The translations under genes and the position numbers were made by a program. The notes below the pieces were generated by a model that worked only from the letters and a program-made list of their open reading frames with translations, was not told where the DNA came from and searched no databases. Below, piece after piece: positions 10,869 through 20,928 of a stretch of DNA of 64,000 nt (positions are counted from its first letter, which is position 1; every line of letters begins with the position of its first letter). The DNA comes from Papiliotrema nemorosa. Lineage: Eukaryota > Basidiomycota > Tremellomycetes > Tremellales > Rhynchogastremaceae. Location of the stretch: contig JASKOT010000003.1 in NCBI GenBank assembly GCA_032158125.1, forward strand, positions 186,001 through 250,000, given 5' to 3'.

Positions 10869-13800
10869 TTTGACCGTTTACACTAGGATAATAGGTGACT
10901 GATGGATGAGCGAGTGCTAGGAATTGACGGAGGAGAGTCTATTCACGAAAGGTTTTTAAGGACGTTTTGACGAAAGATGTCGTGCTGCGAAAGCTTGGGC
11001 AGCGCGGACAAAAGCCACTATCCCCACGAGGTTCTTATCGAAACAGAGCTAAGAGCAGACCGTGCCTGTGAATATCGCAAGAAGTACCTTTGTCTTTTGC
11101 AGGGTCGGGCAAGATTGGGGATGGCTGCCCGGCGATGGCAGTGGGGTCGGACGAGGGTTGGGTATTGCTTTGAGTGACTCGGAATCAGGGCTGTCTGGAT
11201 ATCTGAGAGTTTCTATTGAGCCAAGAGGAGCAAAAGGGACCCGCCGCAAGGTATGGTTGATCCAGTGATGGCCGAGGATGAGAACGGACAGCGAGACGTG
11301 GTGTGTCAAAGGGATGTGAGGTATATATGAGAGGTGATCATGCGAAAGGTGATGATGTTGAGCGTGGGATGATGGTCAAGGGGAAGAAGTCTGTCAGCAT
11401 GATGATCCCAATATGAGGAGCACGCCACGGCCAAGAAGGTGAGAGAGGATAGGGTTGCCTAGCAGTTGGGTGTTGATGAGGGTGGTCAATGTGATGATCC
11501 CGCCTAGATGTTCTCGCCTACGCTTGTGTGCCTTCACCAGCTGCGAAGGAGCGCCAAATCTGCGCCTTTCGGTACCAATCACCCTTCCGACGACGCCCCT
11601 TCCGAGGTGATCGATGGATGGCTCAAGCCCAAAGTTCATCTTCCCATACACACCGGCCCACAACGCCGATCAATCTTCCTCTCGGCCAGTGACAGATTCA
11701 AGAAATGTTCGGACTCACCGAGATATCCTTTGATCGTCCACTATCTGATCTGATCGAGTGTCGTCGTTGAGCGATTTATAGAGAGGGGCGTCAAGCTACA
11801 TATGTGGACAAAGGGGTAAACGGCGATCAAGGGGCAATAGAGCGAACGAGATCGAGTGAGAGATGGATTGATGGGATCACAGAACCAATGGTCAATACCG
11901 AAACACACTTCGGGGAGGAGATACCACTCACCCCTTGGTATTTGTTCCTTCCAACGCTCAAGACGTCGTGGTCCTCACTCTGTTGATGCGCACAGTCGAA
12001 AAGAGTCAGATGACCCGCTTGTATTTCCGTCCCCAAATGAAAGGAAAGAACGTTCGACTGGAGTTGAGACGTAATCCTCTTGATCGATTTTGGGTTGGAT
12101 GCAATCGCGGCCGGTGGTACGGGGAAAGGTGTCGAGTCTACAGGAGGTGCTTGACAGTCATGCGGGGGATGATGTCGCCCTAATCCTCCAACTTGTTCTA
12201 TCGCTTCTATCCGCGCTACTCCTTGAAATCGAGAACACTGCTGATGACTTGTCGCAAGGGGCAAGGGGGAAACAAGGGGATCGAGTTTATGATGACAACT
12301 CTGATTTCTAGGAAAGGCACCAGATTGGAACGCTTGTACACCTTGTTCCCGTGTTTCTAGCTTCTGCACAAGTGGGGAAAAGAAGTAGAGATACGGGGTA
12401 CCCCGTATGCCTTGTCGGGCGAGATGCAAGGGGGGACTGCGTGGAAGGGGTCGTTCAGGGAAGACCCAAGACAGAGGCGCAAAGACGGCGGCGGCGGGAA
12501 ATGGTGGGTCAACTGGATGACAGTAAAGGCGGAAAAGGGAGGGGTATCGAGGAGGAAGGTGAGGGGGAGTATCGGACAGCCTGGGTTATTGCATCGCGTC
12601 TGAAGTCGATGGGGGATGTCGTCGTGCAGAGTCTCGGAGCTGGGCGAAGCAAAGCGGAGCGTCCGTTGATGGTGGAGGAGGGAGGAGTAATGGTGCGATT
12701 TGTTCGAAATTTCGATGGGGATATTCGAGTCTTGCCCAGTATACGGGATGGCGCGATGGAAGAACAAGCAAATCGTGTGTCAGCCGAGGGGGGGTTTACG
12801 GTGTGTAGCGACTCGTAGCGAGCGACCAAACGAGGAGAGAAGACGAGTAAGTTAATGAGGTCAGACCAAGAGCCCCAAACTAAATGCGCGCGTATACCAA
12901 AACAAGGGCTTTGAACTTTGCGGATGCTCGTAATGCGATGCATCAGAGATATTTACAGAGCTCAAATCTATCGCGGACAACGGGGGTGCCGGTACATCGC
13001 GCATCGAGACCAGCGTGCATCACGCAAACCGACCACATACGTAGTATGTACGAGGTTGATCCCTCAACAAGTGATGGGGCGTGCCATCCAAAGGAGATCG
13101 CGATTCGATTCCAGCGAGGATGATCTTTGCGCTCGATGCCCATCTAACCTGACTTTATTGGCAACGACGGCAGATTAATTGTCCAGTTTCCCTATCCCAA
13201 ATCCCGTATTAGGGTGAGACTCTGACCGTAGGGGAAACATAGGCCGAGATAGGCCAAGAGTAGTAAATGAATATGGTGGAATAGCCAACCCGCATGTTTC
13301 TCCTTGGGCTCTCCTTGTCCTTTCTGCTACTAGCGTAAGAAACAGAAGACGCCCCCTTTCATCAGACACACGACGACCCATTTCGATACCTCTACTTGGC
13401 TCGAGATCGGGATGATGCAGCGTTTACGCAACAACTTACTTCCCCCTTGAGCCCCGCGGCACATCCCGGCAAACCCCCAGAACCCCATGGAGTGGTCCCG
13501 ACCTCACGCTACTGGGGGGTCGGTCTTGCCTCGTCGAAGCGCCAGCAGCAGACGTTATGCCGAGCATAGAGGTGATTGCCAAGGAGATGGGGTGTGTCCA
13601 CACCCACCCCTCGAACTCTACCTGAACGTGTGCTGCGGGGAGACACGAAGAGGCGTCGTAGTTCAGTGGCGTTTCTGAACCATACTTTCGGAACTCAGAT
13701 ACTATCCTTGACCATGAATGGAGGTATCTAAACCCCCGGATTGCCAACCTTTCTCCGCAGTCAATATATGTCCACGGATGCTGCCAGGTTACATCTAGCA

Positions 13801-14089
13801 AGCGTCGCTTGTGCCCCCTCAGCTTGACCATTCGTCTTGTGCGAGACCAGTCGCAGTGCACAGTCTGCCCAAAAATATCACCGACATCGTCGAGCAGCTG
13901 TCAACCAGGTCGGTTGCAGAGTATCTCGTATGTATTCATCTGAGCAACGGCTTTTCTTCTTCTCTATCTTACATTTCGGCATACGCATAATAGATGGTCT
14001 CGTACATGCATTATATGACGATCCACACGCGTCCGCTTTCAAGTAGGCAACTTCATGTCGCTCTTTTCTCGATGCTAAGCGCCGAAGAT
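10869..14089. other. 3.2 kb gene-poor region
   Basis: No recognisable gene on either strand. ORFs of up to 200 codons exist but lack an ATG near their start, lack family motifs, or overlap each other in several frames. A stretch at 11,935-12,183 (+) has gene-like codon use and could be an exon, but I found no consistent start or splice partners. 12,410-12,600 is purine-rich on the plus strand. The part next to 10,869 presumably contains the promoter/leader of the Ecl1-like gene. It may hold a noncoding RNA or a lineage-specific gene. Confidence 0.5.
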
Positions 14090-15669
14090 TTACTCTTCCG
14101 CGGCGAACGCGGGGAGCCACTCTTCCCAGTTTTCGAAAGTGTCAAGGTGGGAGATGTCGGCTCCGTGGTGGTCGTGATGCTTGTGAGGGGGCACGAGGAG
14201 CTTTCCGATGGGCTGGATGTCAGCGGGATCTGGTATGTGTCGATGGGAACACTCACGTGAGAAGCACCGTTTCGGGCTGGTACATCGACGGCAAGGACGG
14301 GTTGTCCGTTGACCTTGATGCTAGTCTTGACTGTTCCCTCTACAGGCAAGAGCTTGGTCTTGTCTACGACGATGTGTAGGGTCGAGTTGGGCAAAGCTGG
14401 ATGGATATCGAATTCTCGGTGGAAAGATGGATCGTCTCCCATGGCAAAGTACTCCACCTCGGCCTCGATATCGACACTGTCGTGGTCGTGGTGTTTGTGC
14501 TTTCGTTGGTCGACCAGCAGCTCGGACAAGAGCAGAGTGTGAGGGATATAGTGGTAGGCCAACAACTTGGCCAGGGCTCGCTCTCCGAAAGGACTAAAGA
14601 GGTAAAACTTGAGTCCTCCGGGAAGGAGGTGGAAAGCGGCATTGGTAGGCGAGAAGAGGGTCGCCAATCCTGCACCTTCAAACTTGGGTTTACCAGGTTT
14701 GGAAGCGTTTCGATCATAGTGGTAGTCTACCAGATCCTTGGCGTGTAGACCGTAGATCGATTGAGTGAGGGTGGAAAAGTAGTCCGGGAATTGGTACGCC
14801 TCGTCAAAGAGCGATCCGGGAGGGATGAGGGGGTGGTTGATGACGTGGTATACACCGTTTGAAGCCTTGTTGTCTGCAGAGATGACCTTGGCGTAGAAGT
14901 TGATGGTCACCGCGGGAGGGACTAGGGTCTTTCCAATAGTCACTCGTCGGTGGAGTCCTCCGTAAGACCCATCGTCGGCCTTGCAGATGGTAGCGATGGT
15001 AGAGTTCTGGGCGAGCTCCGATGCGGTCAATGCGTCAGGAACAATCGTGTGGTACTCGAGGACTTTCTGAACAATGTACTTGAAAATCTTTCGTCGCTTA
15101 TTCTTGTGGTCATCGTCGTCTCCATCATGCGACACGGTGGACAAGAAGGAGTCGGAGGAGAGAAGAGTAGAGATCGTGGACAAGGAGGCAGACTTGTCCA
15201 GCTCAATCATGAGGAGATCGTCTTGCTCATCGTGGTCGTGGTGATCATGATGGTGGTGATGCGGGAATCCTGGAGGGGGCTTCAACGACTCATCGTTGGG
15301 TGCCTGAAATCAGTCCCACTCCCTCTGCCCAGTCGATCCACTTGTACTAACAAAGAAGGTGAATCGAAGCTTGGGATCGTCATAGTACTTGACCACATCC
15401 GCAAACTCGATCGCCTTGACAAGCTTGGTAAACTGTCCGTCCTCCTTGAGCTGCTGCCAGACAGTCTTGCTTTCATCTCCAGAAGTCGTGTACTGGTCGA
15501 CAATCTTCTCCGCTTTGGAGAAAGACCAATCGGACACGGTGGACCAGACTCGATCGATGAATCCCGATTGGATCGATGACCATTCCTTGGTTGAGAGTTC
15601 TGGAATGGAGGGTTTGGCTGGGGCCGCGATGGCCAGAGGGAGGAGAGTGAGGAGGGAAGTGACTCTCAT
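14090..15669 (-). CDS. secreted fasciclin (FAS1)-domain protein with His/Asp-rich loops
   Basis: Extracellular or cell-wall adhesion-type protein. Exons 15,669-15,352, 15,303-14,257 and 14,212-14,090; 495 aa; introns are 48 and 44 nt. The first ATG gives a signal peptide (MRVTSLLTLLPLAIAAPAKP). FAS1 features: FTFFAPNDESL at the first exon junction (~104-114), YIVQKVLEYHTIVPDALTAS, GVYHVINHPLIPPG, then a second unit with ATLFSPTNAAFHLLP and LLAYHYIPHTLLLSELL. Between them sit metal-ligand-like runs: HHHHHDHHDHDEQDD after the first FAS1 strand, KHKHHDHDS, and KHHDHHG near the C-terminus. There is no GPI signal: it ends WLPAFAAEE. Metal binding is inferred from composition only. Confidence 0.88.
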
Positions 15670-16031
15670 TTTGGGTAGGAGAGTGGGCAAGGGAGAACGA
15701 CGATGAGAGGGGTGCTTGTTATATATATTGATGCATACAGAGCAGGCTGCGGAAGGGACAACCTAGAAGCTATAGGGACACACGCTGACGAGTCGCTCTG
15801 CCTGGCATGTAACTTAAAGGGGGGGGGGGATGATGATGCGAGATGACCAAAGAAGGCAGTCGATGAATGACGACAATATCTCGACATCGGGGATCATCCC
15901 CGAAAGTCACAACGCTCAACCTGCTGGCCTCTTGCTACCTGGCCGAGAACACACCGGCACCACGAGCACGTTGTCGGGAGCGCATGTGGCAGGTCGATGC
16001 ATAACATCGATTCGACCTTGAGCTATGCCAG
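15670..16031. other. intergenic with G11 run
   Basis: 362 bp upstream of the FAS1 gene and downstream of the ankyrin gene. Contains an 11-G homopolymer at 15,819-15,829, a likely sequencing and replication slippage site. No gene seen. Confidence 0.5.
15819..15829 (+). repeat. poly-G homopolymer (11 G)
   Basis: Eleven consecutive G on the plus strand, followed by ATGATGATG. Noncoding. Confidence 0.95.
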
Positions 16032-17073
16032 CTACTCCCTCCTTGGTCCAACTCTAGATACGATATACTCTCTCACCCTCTTCTGCTCCTGTCCTCCGAC
16101 CCCGTCAATCTCCTCGGGTACTTGACCTTCCGAGTTGGTCTGTCATAAGTTCTTCTGAACCATAGTGTACCAAAGGCAGCTCACCCTTTCTCTATCGGCA
16201 CCGGCTTCCATCAGAATGACCGCTGCATCCCCATGTCCAGATTCCAGAGCCAGGTGCAGGGGTGTATTCCCTAGGTATGAGCGCCGAACACATAATGGTC
16301 AATTGATACGTGCCAGCTCGATCAGCTCCGTTGAGCCTGGTCTTGGGGCGTCCCTCTGGCGGATTGAGCAGTAACTGCAAGAAGGCGTTGGATCCGGTTG
16401 TTGCAGCTCTATGTAAAGGGAATTGGGAGGCTCTGTCCTTTGCATTGATCTCCTTCATCAGCTTGGTCCACGGAAGATTATCGAACGACTGGCATCGGCA
16501 CCTCGATTTATCAACAATCGCCCAATCTGCTCCATCAGCTACAAGCAGAAAGAATGAGCTATAAGCTGACCTGTGCGTTTCCCTTTGACGCAGCATAGTG
16601 TAACGACGTTTGACCCTTCTCGTTTGTTGCGTCCACCTGAGCTCCGGCATGTAACAGCTCATTGACTATTTCAAAGTGTCCCGCTGCGGCTGAAGTGTCA
16701 GTGTCAACATTCCGAGCCAGTATGGGTAACACACGTACAAGCCACCATGAGGGGTGTCCACCCCATTGTGTCTCGCGCTTCGATATCCGGGGAATGGCTG
16801 AGGAGGAGTTGGGTCATAGCGAGCGAAGGGGTCGTAGCGGCCCAATGGAGCGCTGTCCTCCCATCCTGATGTGAGCCAAATCATGGCCAAGAAAAAGAGC
16901 TTATCCAATCGACTGAGCTACAACTCACATCGTCTTTGGAGTTGATAGCTTTGGCGTCTTCAGATAGAATGGAGCGGACAAGACCGGGTTGTCCTCGCAC
17001 GTGAGCTATGGAAGAAATGGCTTGTTGACAGCTCACCTTCTAAAGCTGCTTTCTGTATACTGAATGTTGACAT
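16032..17073 (-). CDS. ankyrin-repeat protein, gankyrin/Nas6-like
   Basis: About 240 aa of ankyrin repeats, the size and layout of the proteasome-assembly chaperone Nas6/PSMD10, which binds the Rpt3 ATPase; the role is inferred. Exons: 17,073-17,037, 17,005-16,929, 16,865-16,739, 16,689-16,571, 16,526-16,494, 16,449-16,314, 16,270-16,185, 16,139-16,032. Repeat signatures: DGRTALHWAATTPSLAMTQL, MGWTPLMVASAAGHFEIVNE, KGQTSLHYAASKGNAQIGRL, ASQFPLHRAATTGSNAFLQL and NTPLHLALESGHGDAAVILM. Two introns (16,450-16,493 and 16,271-16,313) can only be removed in frame with GC donors (GCCAGT and GCACGT); every GT alternative breaks the frame. With GC donors the joins become RGADINAKDR and GADRAGNTPLH, ideal ankyrin sequence. 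The C-terminus is EIDGVGGQEQKRVREYIV. The start is 201 bp from the divergent BRCT gene. Confidence 0.85.
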
Positions 17074-17274
17074 TGTGCGAGTCGCCCCGAAAGATGCTCG
17101 TCAACAGGAGCACCAGTCAAACCCATGGCAAGGGTGAACCTGCAAAGTGGAGGACGCGCGGCAATCTCCTCTCTTTGACGGAGTTTAGCTTATCTCCGTG
17201 AAACCGCCTGTTTCAGCTTTCGAGATTTGTTGATCTCCTCCATCTTCAACGACAAGGTCCAGTCGGGGACGAGC
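17074..17274. promoter_or_regulatory. shared divergent promoter, ankyrin gene / BRCT gene
   Basis: 201 bp between two divergent start codons; both genes must be initiated from here unless the BRCT gene has an extra upstream exon. No TATA box is obvious. Confidence 0.4.
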
Positions 17275-19043
17275 ATGGGCGACACCGGGTCGACAGGGAC
17301 TCCGGTTCGAGTCAATCGGGTGGATATACCTGTCCCGCTGGTACTTCGCGAACATGGCAAGGCGTTACGGATCTTTGTCCATCCGGACGTGCCTATGCGC
17401 AACCACTTTATCTCCAAGCTAGATGTGAGCCATACTCTATCCGCGGTGTCACATCTGCGCCGCGTGAAGTCTGTCTCTAGCTGGAAGTCTACTGATATCA
17501 GCCACAATGTGTCGCGAAATTACCCCTTGGGGCCACACACATCCTGCTCGACCTCCTCCCGCCTCATCCGAGATCTACGATGCAGCCTTCAATCGAACAA
17601 CGTGGTTTCATCGAACATCGAGGTGATAGACGTGTTCTATGCGGATATTGGGTTCAGGAATGTCTCCGTATCGAGGGCGTGGCTGAATCTGGATTCTGGG
17701 ATCTATCCGGTTGGGACAGTAACGCTTCAAGGCGAGGAGGCGTAGTTGGGGAGGCCATCATGGTGCATGATGACGATGAAGACGATGAGGCGGTAGATGC
17801 CATACAAACAATAGAGGAGCCAGATTTCGAGATGCTCTCTATACCTGAGCCAGCTTTGGGCCCGAAGAAGAATAAAGGGACAGGATTAAAGAGATTAAGG
17901 AGAGAAGAAGAGTCGAGTAGTCAAGCATCGACTTCTGGACCGTCAGAGCAGATCGTCACTCCGCGCTCGGCCCGATCTGCACCGGGTCAGAATTCAGAGC
18001 TGGACAAGGGCAAAGGTCGAGCGATCGACGTTTCGCCTATGCGCAAGCGACCTCGAAGATCGGCAGTCCGGTCTGAGCCGTATTTCCAGGATGGACCGTT
18101 GGACAATGAAGACAGCACCGATGAGGACCATTCCCACACTACGACTGAAGCGTCATCGGAAGAGTCGGACAGAGAGGGGGGCTATGCAGGCTCAGGTCGA
18201 CCAGGTACATCCACACATCGCCCCGCTTCTACTGCTCTTCATCCGCGATCCCCCACATCAAGGGAGCCACGGAAGAAACGTCCGAAATTGCACGAAATGA
18301 CCCAGCCCCAGATCCAGGAGCAATACGATTATTTCCTCGAGTTCACCCATAAAGCGCTGGGAAAGGATGTACAGCAGGACTCCTACAGGATGGGAACGGG
18401 GAAATTGGTCAAACAGTGGATGTTGAAGGATGTGCATCATATGTGGTGTGAAGCGAGGAAAAAGTATTGCAGGAGGAATCTGGATACCATGAGTATCATG
18501 TTGAGCACTTGGAAGGTTTCCAGAGTGAGTCAAACCCCTTCTTTTGCCCTCTGGACTCGTTACGCGATTCATGGCGTTCATGGTGTTGAATGGTGGTCGA
18601 TGCCAGTCTCAAAATGGAAAGTGGCTGACTGACAGGATTACAAGCTGTCCCCACACGCGCTACGGAGGTATTACACCGATTTCAAAGCTAGGATCAGAGC
18701 CGCACATGGGAAGTACGTCCCGGTAAACGAGAGACCTCCCGGGTGGCCATTCCTTAAGCGGCCACCTATCAATCCCGAAGCGGGTATTGCGTGGATCTTC
18801 GATTGGAGCTCCAAGGGTGCCTTTGCGTTTCTGAGGGACAAGACGATCACTGAAGATGCTGGAGATGCTGGAGATGCTGGAGATACAGAAGGTGCCGGAG
18901 TGGAAGAGGATGATCATGCCGAGGGCGAAACTGTCATCGCAGTCCCGAGCGGGACGACTCCCGAGGTCAAAGATGAGCTCGATAGTGAAGAAGACATGTT
19001 GGACGTCGAGGACGGCTTTCTCGATACGAAAGAGGAGACCTAG
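17275..19043 (+). CDS. BRCT-domain nuclear protein
   Basis: Exons 17,275-17,424, 17,502-18,524 and 18,636-19,043; 526 aa. Residues 1-115 resemble a BRCT domain: KALRIFVHPDVPMRNHFISK, then KLPLGATHILLDLLP, then RRVLCGYWVQECLRIEG with the BRCT tryptophan. Next comes an acidic and Ser-rich linker with basic clusters (KRLRREEE, MRKRPRRS). A helical, possibly conserved block follows (QEQYDYFLEFTHKALGKDVQ ... KLVKQWMLKDVHHMWCEARK ... AWIFDWSSKGAFAFL), and the tail is acidic with a (DAG)3 repeat. BRCT plus a C-terminal helical block recalls Rap1-type telomere proteins and fungal damage-response factors; I cannot decide which. An in-frame open stretch upstream of 17,275 has no ATG, so an extra 5' exon is possible. 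Confidence 0.75.
18855..18881 (+). repeat. 9-nt tandem repeat (gatgctgga)x3
   Basis: Three perfect copies inside the last exon of the BRCT gene, coding for Asp-Ala-Gly three times. Likely length-polymorphic without frame loss. Confidence 0.9.
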
Positions 19044-19260
19044 AATGGGGTCGCGTGTATGCGAATCGCCCACTCCACTGGAGTTTTGGAATTCCAGTCA
19101 AGTCCCTTGTGGGCGGGACCATATATGAGGAGAGGATTTACGCGGAAGATCATTTATTACTATTGTTGTGTTACATTATCATTACGTCGTTGTACGATCC
19201 ATGTCAGTGAACGCAGTGTCCATCTTCTTCCCACCTGATGCCAACCCTTTGAGTCCAGTC

Positions 19261-20682
19261 CTAATCGCTATCCATCAGTTCCGCCAACTCCCTCTCCTCT
19301 TCTTCCGACAAGCCAATCTCCTCTTTCTCCTCTTCAACATTGTAATCTAACACTACGCCACATTTCAGATCTACACATCAGCTTCACTGTCGCAGCACCG
19401 CATATGCAATCGCAGAGAGTCAACTGACCGTCCAATGTCCATCGACGTAATGTCCCATCTAGAGAACCAGTGATCAACACGCCTTCTTCTCTCCAAAGTC
19501 GTATTGCCAATATCGCCCCGCAATGCCCTTGAATCGTGGATTTCGGTTTGACATGATTCGACGGATCCCACACACGTAGATCCTCGTCGTCCGAGCCGGT
19601 GATGACTAGGTCCCCATTTATGTATTCTGAAGGGAGGGAGAGGATGCTGTTGACGTATGAAGGATGAGGGATGATGGTGGATGATTCGCCAGAAAAGGGA
19701 TGGAAGATGGCCGTTTTGTCCATTGAAGCTGGACATGAGCACACCACCCACAGGGACTAGTCTGACATCCCTTCTAGGAGAAGGACTAGCGGGGAGAGGG
19801 ATAAAGGCAAGGTAGTGCTTGGTTTCCTTAGGTCCTGATCTGATGAAATGTAGACTTACAAGACCATAAACCATCCTCTGACGGTGACAACCCCGTAATA
19901 GCAGTCTCATGCCCTTCCAACCTCTTGACCAACTCCAGCTTGTTCTCTTTCAACGTCCACTCGTTGATCACACCCATAGAATCTCCCGTCCACACTATCA
20001 CTACCCCAGCGACCACCGCAAACGCAGCACAATCCACAGGCCGACTATGCTCTTTGATCTGTTGTATGCTCCGTGGTGGTTGACCAGATGTCAGCGGTGA
20101 GAGATCCCAGAGGCGTAGTGATCGGTCCGAAGAGGTGGAAAGGAGGAGAGAAGAGGGTAAGATGGTGAGTGATTTTATAAAGTCCGAGTGGACGTCTAGA
20201 GTATATACATTCTCCCCAGTCTATCGTCAGTCCTCGTCACTCGATGGACATCGCAAAGTGAGAGATTATCAAGGGGTCGTGATCTGCTGAAGGAAGATGG
20301 ACGATACACACCTTGATATCCCAGATCTTGATGGTCTTATCCCACGACCCAGTCAAAATCCACTGGTCGTTCCATACCGCAACGCAAGTCACTGGGCCCT
20401 TATGTCCTTTAAACAATCGCAATGTCTTCCCAGTCTTGCGTAAGCACAAGATATGACGGACGATCATGCGATTATTCCCACCTTGAGACATAGTTGACGA
20501 GCTTGCCAGCCTGATTCAGCTATCAATACCGTCGAGCCATAAATCACAAAATCGATAATCTTCCCATTGATATGAATTGGCGATCCAACTTTAGCGGCCG
20601 CCACGAGCTTTTTGGCGTGTCGTTTCCCATCGGACAGTTGGTCAGTTGTCTGGAAGAGAAGTCCAGTATCTGTCGTCTGCAT
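19261..20682 (-). CDS. WD40-repeat protein
   Basis: Exons 20,682-20,482, 20,434-20,312, 20,220-19,860, 19,728-19,429, 19,370-19,261; 364 aa, all in phase. WD units: LFKGHKGPVTCVAVWNDQWI with GSWDKTIKIWD; STSSDRSLRLWDLSPL; GDSMGVINEWTLKENKLELV; LEGHETAITGLSPSEDGLWS; TGSDDEDLRVWDPS; and GVLITGSLDGTLRRWTL, so six to seven blades, probably one propeller. The N-terminus starts MQTTDTGLLFQTTDQLSDGK, without F-box or other added domain. The C-terminus is acidic (NVEEEKEEIGLSEEEERELA) and would lie outside the propeller. No ortholog can be named from the sequence; an adaptor role is all that can be inferred. Confidence 0.85.
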
Positions 20683-20928
20683 CGTTGGATCAGGTGGATG
20701 ACGAGTTGGCTGGTGCAGGAAGATGGAGTTGAAACGCGACCGAATGTCAACTTTTCGACGCGTTACAGATTGGGTGACGTGTGTTGGACAACCCCCCGCC
20801 CAGCGGTCAGCCTGTGCTCGCAACAAGTGTGCAGCAAGTGCCGATGAAATACATACAAAGCTTCTGTCCAATATGTGCCAATGTGTATTGTTTTTAACTA
20901 GTTTATACCATGATTCTCCTATTGCACA

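Noticed and set aside
12351..12943. Overlapping plus and minus ORFs of 130-155 codons
   Set aside because: Purine/pyrimidine skew keeps several frames open at once; no start context, splice logic or homology signal.
13092..13120. Sequence resembling a tRNA B box (GATTCGATTCC)
   Set aside because: The flanks cannot form a T stem and there is no acceptor stem or A box at the right distance.
13640..13680. A-box-like TAGTTCAGTGG
   Set aside because: No matching B box, anticodon arm or acceptor pairing downstream.
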